DNA of 64,000 bases from Pyrenopolyporus hunteri (GCA_902806595.1 CADCXC010000004.1:992001-1056000); one strand, 5' to 3'; counted from the first letter of the stretch, positions 10,758-23,885 are shown. The notes: generated by a model not told the origin, from the sequence alone. Numbers and translations are program-made.

Positions 10758-11890
10758 ATGCTTCTCACCACAGCTAGAAGAACAGCTCTTAGGGCCGCTG
10801 GCAGTCTGCCACGCCCTACCTCGGCGTTCTCGAATCCCTTCAGCAGTCCGTCCGCTCTCCGAAGATTACTCTCCTCCTTAGCGATCCTAGAACAGCGCGA
10901 CGGCAAACTCAACCACGGTTCGCTGAGCGCAATCACAGCGGCGAAGAAATTGGGTGGCTCGATACACGGATTCGTTGCCGGAAGCAATATTAAGCCTGTC
11001 GCAGAGGAGGCCGCGAAAGTAGAAGGTGTCGAGAAGATAATCGCCGTGGACAATGCTGCTTACGACAAGGTGCGGGAGGGTTGATCCGCTCTCCAATTGA
11101 GACGTACGAAGCAGGTAGTTATCTAACACATATTCAATTCTAGGGATTACCAGAGAACTATGCGCCGCTGTTGGTCGAAAATATCAAGAAGGGCGGCTAC
11201 ACCCATATCATTGCGGGCCACACAGCGTTTGGGAAGAGCTTATTACCGCGGGTCGCCGCGCTCCTCGACTCCCAACAAATATCAGACATAACCACTATCG
11301 AGAACGAGAACACCTTCGTACGCCCGATATACGCCGGGAACGCGATCGCGACCGTCGAATCCTCGGACCCGATTAAGGTCATTACCATCCGCGGCACAGC
11401 ATTCCCTGCTGCCGAAGCACAAGGCGGCTCCGCAGCCATAGAAAACGGCGTCGATCCTAACGTGGAAATATCCGTGGAGTGGGTTTCCGAGGACCTCGCT
11501 AAATCGGATAGACCCGATCTGGCGACCGCCGGCAAGGTTGTGTCTGGAGGCAGAGGTCTAAAGTCGAAAGAGGACTTCGATAGGATTATGCTACCGCTTG
11601 CGGACGCTTTGGGCGCCGCCGTTGGAGCTTCCCGGGCCGCCGTGGATGCTGGATACGCCGACAATAGTTTGCAGGTTGGTCAGACCGGCAAGGTCGTCGC
11701 TCCTCAACTATACCTGGCCGTCGGCATTTCCGGCGCGATCCAGCATCTGGCGGGTATGAAGGATAGCAAGGTGATCGCAGCTATTAACAAAGACACCGAG
11801 GCACCCATATTCCAAGTAGCTGACGTGGGTCTGGTCGGGGACTTATTCGAAAAGGTTCCTGAATTAACGGAGAAGCTGAAAAGTTCGTAA
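10758..11890 (+). CDS. ETFA: Electron transfer flavoprotein alpha subunit, mitochondrial
   Basis: Two exons, 10758-11069 and 11144-11890, are joined over a 74-nt intron (GTGCGG...CTAG) in phase 0, giving 352 residues. The intron restores DKGLPENYAP at the junction. The N-terminus (MLLTTARRTALRAAGSLPRP) is an Arg-rich mitochondrial presequence. The N-terminal ETF domain starts at LAILEQRDGKLNHGSL. The C-terminal FAD-binding domain shows VVSGGRGLKS, GASRAAVDAG and the ETF-alpha signature at about residues 294-319 (LYLAVGISGAIQHLAGM, then VIAAIN). ETF takes electrons from acyl-CoA dehydrogenases in the matrix and passes them to ETF:ubiquinone oxidoreductase. The beta subunit is not in the window. 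The gene converges on ARH1. Confidence 0.96.
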
Positions 11891-11967
11891 GTACCCATTT
11901 AGATAACCACCTATATAAGTAGGTATATATTATGTTACAAGCGCCCGCGAGGGTATCTCTCTTCGAC

Positions 11968-13638
11968 TTAATTCTCAGCGGCAGAAAGCATTTCCGGTAT
12001 GCTGGTGAACTTCTCTCGTTCTTTTCCTAGCCGCAGACCCCGCTCTTTCTCGGCCTTGTCTATCTTCAGCCAGTCATCCCACTGGATAACCCTACATTTT
12101 CCGTGTTCTACCCCCGCCCGTAGAGCTTCCCAGCCAGCGCTACTTTCTCCCTTGAGGAACGGGGCGTTACCGGACGTCCAGTCAGAGACGATCGCGTCGC
12201 CCGTAGCAAAAGCATCTTGCATAGTCGAGGCGATGACGCCCGTCGGGCCCCTCTTCACCCAACCTGCGCAGTAAACCCCTGGCAGAGGCAGTTGGTTACG
12301 AGCGTCACCGCCATCGCCGCTCGCCCGCAATACACGCCCGGATCCGTCGTTGTCGATAAATCCGTTCCTTTCATTGAACGAGATGCCTGCCTCGGCGAAT
12401 CCAGGAAGAGGAACGGATTTATACCCAATAGAACGGAATACCAGGGAAGACGGTATTGTATCCTTCTCCCCGGTGCCAACAACTTCCGAAGACGGCTCAA
12501 AGGGGGACTTTAATGATGTTCGCTCAAACACCGTGCTCTTAACAAACCCATCCGGACCGCCGAGGAATTCGGTGGGCGCCAAACAGAAATCAAGAGACCA
12601 TGACTTGGCGGCCTCTTCCATCCGCGTCGTCGAGCCTTTCATTATGATTTCCATGAGTCTCCGCCGAGCCCGGGGTAGCTTCGAAATCTCGTCCGGGATG
12701 AGCGACATGTCAACGTCGTGGAAGGCAACCCCGTGTAGTTTCATCAGCTCCCGAACTTCCTTGATTGTGAAAGCCGCCTAGGGATTCTGTCAATATTGGG
12801 TAGTCTTCATTGTTAGTATACGACGAACATACCTGCATTGGTCCTCTTCTTCCCACAATGTGGACTCGTTTAATACGGTTCTTCAAGAGAGTCTCGATAG
12901 CCGCTTCCGTTATGTCCGATTTTCTCAGCACATCTACGTTCTCCAGAAGCATTCTGGCGACATCGAGGGCGACATTGCCTTGGCCAATGATGACGGCTTC
13001 ATCCCCTTTAGTAAGATCCGGGGCCAGGTTTGCGTATTCCGGCAAACCGTTATACCAGCCTACAAACTCCCGGGCCGAGTAGATTCCCTTCAACTCGGAT
13101 TCGCCGGGAATGCCGAGTTGTTTGTCTTTCGATGCACCGTAGGCAAAGACGACGGCGTCGTAGTGCCGCATCAGAGAAGCCAACGGAATCGTGCATCCTT
13201 GAAAGTGGCCGCCGGGGTTCCCGATAGACACATTTCCAATGAAAGTAAAATCCGGCGAACTAGCGACTTCTTCGAATTTCTCTTGGCAATTCTGAGTTTC
13301 CGGACAGTTAAAACGTTGTTCATCGAATTGGCAAGTAGGTATATATGGTCAATCCGCCTGATTCATACCTTGACTTCGGGATGATCCGGGGCCACGCCGA
13401 ATCTTACAAGACCATACGGCACAGGTAAGGCCTCGAACATGTCAACCTTGATTTTGGGTATCTTGGACATGACCCGGTATGCTGTATAGAAGCCGGCCGG
13501 GCCGGATCCGACGACGGCCATCCGGAGATGCTTATAATATCGACCTTCGGGGGAATAATGAAGCATTCGAGAGGCAAGGAACGTGGGTGTTTTGCGCCGG
13601 CAAGCGGCGCAGAGCCACGGGTTCGTTAGAGGTCTCAT
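11968..13638 (-). CDS. ARH1: NADPH:adrenodoxin oxidoreductase, mitochondrial
   Basis: Three exons, 13638-13369, 13291-12833 and 12777-11968, are separated by introns of 77 and 55 nt (GTATGA...TCAG; GTATGT...CTAG). The second intron carries a perfect TACTAAC branch point. The product is 512 residues. The first FAD-binding glycine motif is GSGPAG at 44-49. The NADPH-binding motif is GQGNVA at 193-198, followed by VHIVGRRGPMQ at 233-243. The C-terminal FAD site is in GVYCAGWVKRGPTGVI. The N-terminus (PWLCAACRRKTPTFLASRM) suits matrix import. The enzyme reduces mitochondrial ferredoxin for Fe-S cluster and haem A synthesis. Its start codon is only 336 bp from the end of the 77-bp inverted-repeat arm and 249 bp from its outer edge, so its promoter abuts the AT-rich block. 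Confidence 0.95.
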
Positions 13639-13886
13639 GGCTCATCGTGTTTACTCTCTTTCTCTTCTTGAGGATATAAGTCGAGATCTTTCAGAAAATA
13701 TGAGAATGCTGCGTTGAATTGGCCAAAGAGATGGAGAACCAGATAATCTCAAAATGACGTCGGATTGAAATTTTGGTAACATAGTAGATACCTAGGTAGG
13801 TAGGTACCTGCACCTGCCTCCATTGTCTCGGTCTTCCGAAGTCCGAGATCGCTACTATGCATATACCTACCTTAGGTAACCCTGGT
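13639..13886. promoter_or_regulatory. Short ARH1 upstream region next to the AT block
   Basis: These 248 bp lie between the ARH1 start codon and the left inverted repeat of the AT-rich block. They contain the repeated TAGGTA/TACCTA motif at about 13790-13810 and 13864-13877. Most of the ARH1 promoter must fit here unless it extends into the repeat. Confidence 0.45.
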
Positions 13887-13963
13887 CGAAGTCCAGAGAA
13901 CCGCTAAACCGCCATTCATTTTTATTTTACCGTACTGTTTAGCACATAATGCGACATACCGTA
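13887..13963 (+). repeat. Left arm of 77-bp inverted repeat bounding the AT block
   Basis: This pairs without gaps with the reverse complement of 43226-43302, about 66 of 77 positions identical. A run of about 35 bases, including ACCGCTAAACCGCCATTCAT, is perfectly conserved. In the inner part every difference is C-to-T or G-to-A, with the mutated base on the right arm. Four differences cluster near the outer end. Confidence 0.85.
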
Positions 13964-15267
13964 CCATGCATCACGTGACAACGGGACACACCCCCACCGG
14001 GACACCCTCTCACCACCAAAACTCACCTAATTGAAATGTGTATATTTGATTGAATATAAATCGTAAAAATATAAAACCAGGCCCATTAGAAAGGCCATTG
14101 GAAGGTCATTCTATAGCTTCATTGAGAATTTCAATTGGAGCCCTAAAATAAAAGCTATAAGGTGAAGAACTTTACCTCGCTTCAGCCTTGTCAGCCTCGT
14201 CGTATTTTGACCTTTATTCAACATTTATTTCAATAATTACTATTTTAAATTAAGTTTAAAGCCTCTGGAGAAGTATGTAGAGCTTTACTAATTAACTCTT
14301 TTATATTTTCTCGAAGTTAATAAGGTTATAATGAATTTTAAAACGTTTTAAAGTGTGAATAATTTCACTTATATTTATAAGGAAATTATACGTACACCGC
14401 GTAGTTTTAAGCTTTATTAAAAGTTTTTTAAAACTTTAAAGGTATTTTATATAACTATAAAAGTTAATTAAAACTTATTTTTATTAAAATAGCGGCTTTA
14501 TAAGGTTAAATTTTATAAAGTTTATTAAAAGTAAAAAAAAATATTTATAAACGATAATATATTCATTAATATTAATGCGTAAATTATTTAAAAAATATTT
14601 TAATTATTTTTAAAGTATATATATTTTATATATAAATTTAAAATAAATAGAAACTTTTAAAAACTTATAGTTAAAAATAAACGTTTTTAACTTTTTTTAT
14701 ATGTTATTTTAATTTTATAATAACTTTATTAACCGTAGTTTATAATAGTTAAAATTAGGATTAGTCGAAAAAGCGGCTTTTATTTTATAAGAAAAAAAAG
14801 ATTTTATTTATAAATATTTTATATTCGTACGTTAAAATAAATATAAAAAGGATGACTTTTTATAATATTTTAAACATTTATTTTAAATTAAATATATAAA
14901 TTAAAAACGTATATTAAATTTATTTAAATTATCATATATATTTAGAATTAAATAAAAAAACACTTAGAATTTTTTAATAAGTTTTAAACTTTTTTTTTAA
15001 TTAAATAAATAAATATAAATATTTAAATACGATAATATTAAAATAAAGTAAAATTTTTTACTTTATAACCTTTAATTTAAGGCTTTAATTAAAAATTTTA
15101 ATATATTTAAAAAATGGCTTTTTAAATATTTTTTTAATAATATTAACGTTATATTTTTACGATTTATATTTAATTAAATATACGCATTTTAATTAAATGA
15201 GTTTTAATGGTAAAAGGGTGTCTCGGTAAAGGTGTGTTTCGTTATTACGTAATATATAATATATGGT
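13958..15267. mobile_element. 1.3-kb element with ~116-bp terminal inverted repeats
   Basis: The left end, 13958-14073, aligns without gaps with the reverse complement of 15152-15267. Shared landmarks are AACGGGACACACC against AACGAAACACACC, and AATATAAATCGTAAAAATAT in both. Nearly all differences are C-to-T or G-to-A, with the mutated state in the right arm; the left arm keeps many CpA and CpC. The interior is AT-rich with no reading frame. Length and repeat structure suggest a non-autonomous DNA transposon. No clean target-site duplication could be defined. It sits directly inside the left arm of the block's bounding repeat and overlaps it by a few bases. Confidence 0.8.
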
Positions 15268-15420
15268 TAATTATAATTAACTGGACTTTTTTAACGGGTA
15301 TTTATTCGTATATATTATTATAAATAGTTTTAAATTATTTAATTATTTTAAAATTATTTATTTACGATAAATTTTAATTTTAAATTAATTTCGATATTTT
15401 AATAAAAATAATTAAATATA

Positions 15421-15683
15421 TTAAATAAATAAAAAGTCGTTAATTAATAATCGATTAATTATTATATAATTATATAATAAAAAATACGAAATAAATAAAA
15501 TAAATTAAATTATATATATATAAAAATTATAAACGGTTTAATTTTATATTAATCGATAAATATATTATTTTTAAAAATTATATTTTAAATATTTATTACG
15601 TAAAATAATAAAATATTTAATAAAAATATATTTATTATTATTATCGTTACGGTAAATACTTTAATACGAAGTTATATTATTAT
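15421..15683 (-). repeat. LTR-like repeat, copy A
   Basis: This ~263-bp repeat is shared with six other places in the block. Landmarks in plus-strand order are AAAAAGTCGTTAATTAATAA, ATTATATAATTATATAATAA, TTTTATATTAATCGATAAAT, TATTATTATTATCGTTACGG and ATACGAAGTTATATTATTAT. Read on the minus strand it would begin TATAATAATATAA (probably TGTAATAATGTAA before mutation), hence the minus orientation given. Size and terminal pattern suit a small LTR or solo LTR. Confidence 0.7.
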
Positions 15684-18291
15684 AAAATACATGTTAATTA
15701 TATAATTATTATAAATATTTATTTATAAATAAAAAAAATAATTTTTATAAATATTAAACGATTATTTAACGAAGTTAAATAATCGATAATAAAGTACGCG
15801 ATAATTTTATCGTTTTATTAAATATATTTAATATAAATTAAATTTCGTTTTTACGAGTTATAATTTACGTTTTTTTTTTTTTTTTATTTTTTACGAAGTT
15901 AATAAATTAAAATTTTATATAATGTAAAAAATAATTTTTTTATTATACGAGGACTTTTAAATAATTAATTAAATTATTAAATTAAATATATATAAAAAAT
16001 ATATAAAAAATATATATTTTATAAATATAATTTTATAAATTTAAATAAATATAACGTTAAGTATTTACGATTAATTTTTAATATTTAAATTTTTTAATTT
16101 AATCGATAATATTAAATAATTAAGTTTTAATATTTTTAATTATTTAAAAAATAAAATTCGAAATAAATTACGATTTTTTAACGCGTATAAATATTAAAAA
16201 CGAATTAAAAATAATTTTAAATATATCGTTTATTTATATACGTTTTTTATTATTTATTATAAATAATTAAAATAATTATTTTATATTAATAAATTAATAT
16301 ATATTATATTTAAATAAACATTTATTATTATTATAATTATAATAATATTTAACGTAAATATCGTAAAAATAATTAAATAAAATAATATAATATTAAAAAA
16401 AACTTTAATTTATTTTATAATTTACGTAAATATACTTTTATAATAAAATAATATTAATTATCGTTATATATATAATTAAAGTTTATTAATAAATATATTT
16501 AATTTAAAAAACGTAAAAATTTATTTTCGAAATTAATAATTAATGATTAAAATTATATTAATTTTAACTTTTAAAAACGGCGATTTCGATTATAATTATA
16601 ATTATTAAAAATAATAATTTATTTTAATTTAAATTAATAAATAAAACATTATAAATAAATTATTTTAAAAATAAAAATTACGCGAAATTAAATATATTTT
16701 CGAATTTTAAATTATTTTTATTACCGTTTTATTTATAAAGATTTTTTTAATTCGTATTAAAATTTAAATAATAAAATCGATTAAAAAAATATTATCGATT
16801 ATTTTCGGTTATTTATTATCATCGTCGATAAAAAAAATAATCGATTATATAAATTTTAAAGGAAAATTCTTTTTTTTTTTTAAATTTTAATTAAAAAATT
16901 TTATTTAATTTTAATTAAATTTACGTTTATTAATAAAACCGGGTATTTTTAATTCGATTATTATAAGGTTAATAAATTTATTATTTTATTTAAAAATGGT
17001 AATATTTCGTTTTTAAAAACGGATATTTTACATTAAAATAATTTATTATCGGTTTAATTTATTCGAAGATTTTTTAAAAATAAATATAATAAAATATTCG
17101 AAAATTAATAATTTATAAAAAATAATTAAAAAATAAATATAATATATAAAATTAAAATTTTATAAAAATAAAAATAAACGTTTAATATTAATAATTAAAG
17201 TTAATATATATACGTATATTAAAAAAAAATAATTACGTAATTTACTTTTAAAATTATATTTATTCGCGTAAATTTTTTAACGTTAATTAAATATTAATAT
17301 AAAATAATATACTTTTTAAAAAAAAAAATTAAATTATTTAAAAAATTTAAAATTACGTGTTAATTTTCGATTAATATTATATACGATTATAAAATTTAAT
17401 AAATATTTATATTTTTTAATCGAATTAATAAAAATTATTTAAATATTTATTAATTAATATTTAATTTTATCGAATTTTTTAAAAGAAAATTTTAAATTAA
17501 TTATAAATATAATTTTAAAAAGTATAATAAAATAAAAATAAAAAAAAAAAAAAAGGGTAATTTAGTTATAAAAAAATAACTTATAATTTATAATATTTTT
17601 AAATTAACGTAAAAAAAAAATTAATAAAAGTTACGAATCGTTAATAAAACGTTAATATTATACGAGTCGTACGAGTAATAATATAATATTAAACGCGATA
17701 TTATTTTTTATTAATACGAAATATAATTATTATTTAAACGAAAAATTATTAATTTTATCGATTTAAAAATTTTAAACGGCGTTAAAAATTTTACTTTATA
17801 AAACGTTAAATAGTTTTATAATAATTTTATTAACATTAAAAATTTTAGATATTTACTTATATATTTAAATATCGTATAATATAAATAATATTTAATAAAA
17901 AAATAATTATATATAATAATAAATATTTATAATAACTTCGATATATATAAATTTATAAAAAAGTGGAAAATAATAATTTTTATAAACGAAAAAACGGAGA
18001 AATATTTAATTTACTTTAATATTTATCGGGAAATTATTTATTTAAATAAATATTTAATTTATTAAATAACGCTTTAATAAATATTTCATTTATATTATTA
18101 TTTAAATAATATAAATATCGATAATTTTTATTATTTATTTCTTTTTATTATTAATTTTTTTTAAATTTAATTACTTTATATAAAAATTAAATTAATAATT
18201 TATTATATTTATAAAATTTACTTTTATAATAATAATACTTTTATTAATTAAATATATCCGCGAAAATATATAATTCGCGTTTTTAATAACG

Positions 18292-18424
18292 ATATTTTTT
18301 TTCGTTTTAATATAATTTAAATATATATATTAATTATTTTTCGAAAAATATTATTATTATACCTTTTATTTTCGTATAATTTAAATATTAATTATTTCTT
18401 TAAAAATACTATTATTATATTATC
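18292..18424. repeat. Imperfect tandem duplication, ~66-bp unit
   Basis: Two adjacent units share TAATTTAAAT, TTAATTATTT and AATA(T/C)TATTATTAT landmarks in the same order, with small indels. They lie between LTR-like copies A and B. In such AT-rich DNA this is only moderately secure. Confidence 0.4.
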
Positions 18425-20027
18425 GATTATAAAAAAAAACAACGAAAAAATAATAAATAATATACGTATAATTTAATATTTAATAATATAATATTTAACG
18501 AATAAAAAATCGAATGAAAAAAATAATATCGTTAAATTAATCGTTCCTTAAATTAATAAACGATTTAATAAAATATAATATTATAAAACTTTATACTTAA
18601 ATATTTTAATTAAATAATTTATTCGAATAATAATATTTTATTAATAATATTAAATATATATTAAAAAATTTATTTTAAGATTATTTATTTTATTAATAAT
18701 TTACTCGAATTAATATTTTTCCCATTTATATCGACACGAAATTTATATTATTTTAATTATATTTTACGATAATATTAAAAAAAATTTAAAATTTAAACAT
18801 CGAATTAAAAAATTATTAATATATTATCGGTTTATAATGTTTTAAATTTATTTAATTATTTAATTAAAACGTATTAAAATCGTTATTTTATAAATAATTA
18901 ATAAATAAAACGTCGATAAAAATAAGTATAATATTAATATAATATTACGATTTTATGTATTATATATCGATATAATTTTTTTAAATATTTTAATATTAAA
19001 AATATAAGTCGATATTTTAACGAGTTAATTTTATTAATATAAATAATAAATATTATTTACTTTTATTTTAAAAAATTAATTATTAATTATAATATAAATA
19101 AATATAATTATTAAACGTTTAAAAAATCGAATTTATCGATTAATGTTTTTTTTTAAGATAAAATTAACATTTAATTATTTAGTCGATATAAAATATTTTC
19201 GAAGAATAAATTTAAAATTCGAAAGATTTAAAACGTCATCGAATTTACTTTATCGGTTTTTTTTTTTTAATAAATAATTAAACGATTAACGTTTAACTTT
19301 TATTATTTATTATACGTAAATAAATAAATATTAAGTAATAATTTTAACGAAAAGTAATAATATATAGTTATTAATTTTTTATAATAATTTTCTTTAATTT
19401 ATATTATAAACTCGTAATTTTATATTAAAAAATCGTAAATTAAAAAATATACGATAAAATTAATAAATTTTATAAATTATATATAATAAATGTATTTATA
19501 TCGTCGATTTAAATTACGTATACGAAGTTATTAATAAAATTAATTTTATTAATTAATAAAAAATAATATTAAAAAAAATAATAATAATCGATTATTATAT
19601 AATTTAATAAATAAAACTTTTAAAAATGTAAAAAATAATTTTAATTTAAAATATAAATAAAAACCCGATAATTTAATATATATTATATAAATTTAATTTA
19701 TTTATATAAATTATTATTAAAATTATAAAATAACGATTATAATAATAATTATATTTTTAATTTAATGTTTTTTTTATTTTATTTTTTAATAATTTTTTAT
19801 TTATTTTCGTTTAAAATTTTCTCGTATAATAAAATCGTTTTAAATATTATTATTATATTAGTTAATAACGTTTTATTTTAAACAATAAAACGTATCGTTT
19901 CGATTAAATTTTAAAAAATTAAAATTTTTATTTTATTATTTTATAATTAACGTAGTTATTTTATTATTTGATTTATTATATTATAAATTATTTCGTAAAA
20001 TATTTAATATTAAAAAAAGGTTTATAC

Positions 20028-20195
20028 ACGGCGAAAATATTATCGATAAAGGAATATAATAAAAATTAACGTATTCGAATTCGATAAAATAATTATATTT
20101 AAAAATAAACGGCGAAAATATTACTAATAAAAAAATATAATAAAAATTAACGTATTCGAATTCGATAAAATAATTATATTCGAAAATAAACGACG
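20028..20195. repeat. 81-bp tandem repeat, two copies plus a partial third
   Basis: Units start at 20028, 20109 and 20190 with a constant period of 81 bp. Each full unit contains ACGGCGAAAATATTA, TAATAAAAATTAACGTATTC and GAATTCGATAAAATAATTAT. The third start (ACGACGATATTATT) breaks off after a few bases. The copies are nearly identical apart from C/T changes, so duplication came late relative to most RIP mutation, or the copies drifted little. Confidence 0.75.
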
Positions 20196-23100
20196 ATATT
20201 ATTTTTTAATTAACGTTAAATTTAAATAAACAAAAATAAAAAATCGTTTATTAAAATTAAATATTAATAATTTAAATAAAAAAACGTTATAAATTTAATA
20301 TAATTTTATACGTTTATTATAACTTAAATTATTTAACTTATAATTATAAAATAGTCGAAATATACGATTAATAATACATTAATTAAAAATTAAATTTATT
20401 TTTTTTTTAAATTCGAATAAAATATAACGTATAAAAATAAATAAATTACGATAATAATTTAATTAAACCTTTTTAAAAACAAATTCGTTAAAATCGATAA
20501 TTTCTTCGAAATATTTATTAACGAAAAAAATCGACGGCGATAATATAAGTATAAATATAATATTAAAATTTTTCGTTTTTTTTTTTTAAATTATTTTTTA
20601 AAAATTTTTTTTATTTAACGACGTATAAAAACTTATAATTTCGAATTAAAATATTCCTTATTAAATTAAACTATTATAAAAATAAATTAAAATTTATAAA
20701 AAATAAGTAAAAAAATTAAATAAATATATAAAAAAATATTAATAATTTTTTTAACGTTAACGTTTTAATTAATTTAAATTTATTAAAAAGTTTATTTTAT
20801 ATATAATTTATATATAAAAATTATATAATATTATAATATATTATAATTTTTATTAATATTTATTTATATAAATTAAATTATCGTTTTTTATTTTTTAATA
20901 TATTTTAAAATTTTATTTAATAAATAAATAATAATACGTTTTAAAATAAATTTAAAATAAATTACTTCGTTATTTAATATATTTATATAAAAATATTAAT
21001 TTATATCGTAATTCTTTATTAAAATAAATATCGAATAAATATTTATAAATATTTTTAAATATTTAAATATTTTTAACATTTTATATTTTAATATATAATT
21101 ATTTATTTAAAAATATTTTTAATATTTTATATAAAATTTTAATATTTTTTATTTAAATAATAATATTTTTTTTTATTTATTTTTTTTTAAAAATAATAAC
21201 TTTTCGTTAATTTAATAATTATAATTTATTAAATATAATTATTTTAAAAAACGCCCCGTATATTAATTTCCCTTTTTTATTTACTTTTATTAAATTTTTA
21301 ATTATAATTTTTAATAATTTTAAAATTCGTCGATTAATAAATTAAATTATTAAATTTTTAAATTAAATATTTTAATATTAATATTATAATAACTTTATTT
21401 ATTATTCATAAAATGTAATAATAACCCTTATTTTAAACCTTAAATTATTAACTTTATAATTTTATTTTTATTTAAATATTATATAAAAAATTAATTAATT
21501 TAACTTCGAATAAATAATTAAAAAAAATTTTTTTAACCGTTTATATATAAACGTAAATATTTTATTAAAAATATTAAAATCGTATTTAACGTTTTTAATT
21601 ATTTTAATATTATTTCGATTTTATTAACGTTCGAAATATTTTATATTACATATTATATTATTTAATTATTCGTTTTAATATATTAACGTTACGTTTAATA
21701 AAAGCGATATAATTTTAAAATATAATTAAAAAATTTTTTTTTATAAAAAATATAATCGAATATATATCGAATCGATAAAATTTATTTTAAATTTTTTCGT
21801 TTATAATAAAAATATAAACGTTTTTATTTAATAACGAAATAAATTTTTTTTTTATAAATAATTTTAAAAAATTTTACGATTAAACTTTAAATTAAATTTT
21901 ATTTTTTATGTTATTTAACATTATATTAATAATATTATTTTTTATAATTAATTAATAATAGCGGGTAGATTTAATATTATTATATCGAATATAATAATAT
22001 TTAACGAAAAATTTATTACCGTAAAAAACGTAATTATTAAAAAACATTATAAAATATTTTACTTAAAAAATTTACGAGACGAAATTTATATTAATAAATT
22101 ATTTTTTAACATTTACTTCGTATCGACCTTAAAAACATAATATAATTATAATTTAAACTCGTTTTATTATTAATCACTTCGTAATACATATTATATTATT
22201 ATATTATTAATTAAATATTTCTTTTATAAGTATTATATTATAATAAAATTTTTAATATTAATGTAATTAATGTTTTTTTACGATATTTTAAACGTTTTAA
22301 ATTTTATATATAAATAAAATTTTTAACATCGAAACATTTCGTCGTATAATATAATTATTATATAAAATATCGAATTAAATCGATATAAAATAATAATTTA
22401 CGATTTCGAAAAAATTATTACATTATTAAAAAATAATTATAAATACTTCGATTTTTTATACGTTATAACGTTTAAAATATATTTTAAAAAAAAATACGAT
22501 AAATTTATTAATTTATTTTCTTTAAAATATATTATATTATATATTTTAAAAAATATAAATGTAATTAATATTATTTATATTAATAAATAACATTATATAA
22601 ATTTAATAAAAAAATTTAAATTTTATTTTAATAAAAAAATTATCGACGTTAATAAATATAATTTTATTAAAAAATTAATATTATTCGATTTTTATTTAAA
22701 ATTTAATATATCGAAAATTTTAAAATATAAAATTTAAAATTTATTAAACGTAAAAAAAGTAAAAATTATTATAATAAAATATATATAAATTCGTAAATAA
22801 TCGAATAATAATAAAAACTTTTATATTTAAATATCCTTCGAATTAATTATTATTTATTAATATTTAATATCGATTTAAAAATTAAATTAAATATATTAAT
22901 TTCGTCATTTAATTAATAAAATATTTTATATTTTAAATAAAATATTTATTTTATCGATATAATAATAAAAAAAAATTATAAAACGTTTATATAAAAATTT
23001 AAATTTTAAATTATTTATTATAATATAAATAATATTTATAATTTATAATTTATTATTTATTTATTTAAGGTAAATAAATATTTAATAAATTTAAATAATC

Positions 23101-23259
23101 GACGGTAAATTTAAAAATAATTTTATTACTTCGTACGATATATATTAAATTTATAACTTTTAAATTATAACTATTTTTTTTTTCGATCGTTTTTATAAAT
23201 TTAAAACGAAATTTATACATTATAAAATAAAATATTTAAAAAATTAAATATAATATTAT

Positions 23260-23523
23260 TAAATAAATAAAAAATCATTAATTTATAATCGATTAATTAA
23301 TATATAATCGTATAATAAAAAATAACGAAATAAATAAATTAATTAAATTATAAAAATATAAAAGTTATAAATTAATTAATTTTATATTAATCGATAAATA
23401 TATTTACTTTTAAAAATTATACTTTAATCGTTTATTATATAAAATAACGATATATTTAATAAAAATATATTTACCGTTATTATCGTTACGATAAATACGT
23501 TAATACGAAATTACATTACTATA
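23260..23523 (-). repeat. LTR-like repeat, copy B
   Basis: This has the same landmarks as copy A in the same orientation, for example TTTTATATTAATCGATAAAT and ACCGTTATTATCGTTACGAT, ending ATACGAAATTACATTACTAT. It retains a few more C residues (TTACATTACT) than copy A. Copies A and B in direct orientation, ~7.6 kb apart, could be the two ends of one LTR retrotransposon. Confidence 0.7.
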
Positions 23524-23644
23524 AATATTAAAACGAAAAATTATATTAAAATTAAATAATTATACATTTTTTTTTAATTTAATAATTATAAAAATTAATT
23601 AATTTAAAAAATAATTTTTTTTATTATTAATATAATAACAATTT

Positions 23645-23885
23645 ATTAAATAATAAACGATTTTATATTATACAATTATATAATATAAAATAAAAAAAAA
23701 TAAATTAATTAAATTATATAAATATAAAAAAAAAATTAAATTAAATTTATATTAATCGAAAATATATTTTTATTTAAAATTTATAATTTAATCGTTTATT
23801 ACGTAAAGCAACGAAATATATAATAAAATTATATTTACCGTTATTATCGTTATAATAAATATATTAATATAAAATTATATTATTA
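23645..23885 (-). repeat. LTR-like repeat, copy C
   Basis: A somewhat shorter, more diverged copy begins only ~120 bp after copy B in the same orientation. It keeps TTTATATTAATCGAAAATAT, CGTTTATTACGTAAAGCAAC and ACCGTTATTATCGTTATAAT. The close spacing points to nested insertion or tandem remnants rather than an LTR pair. Confidence 0.6.
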
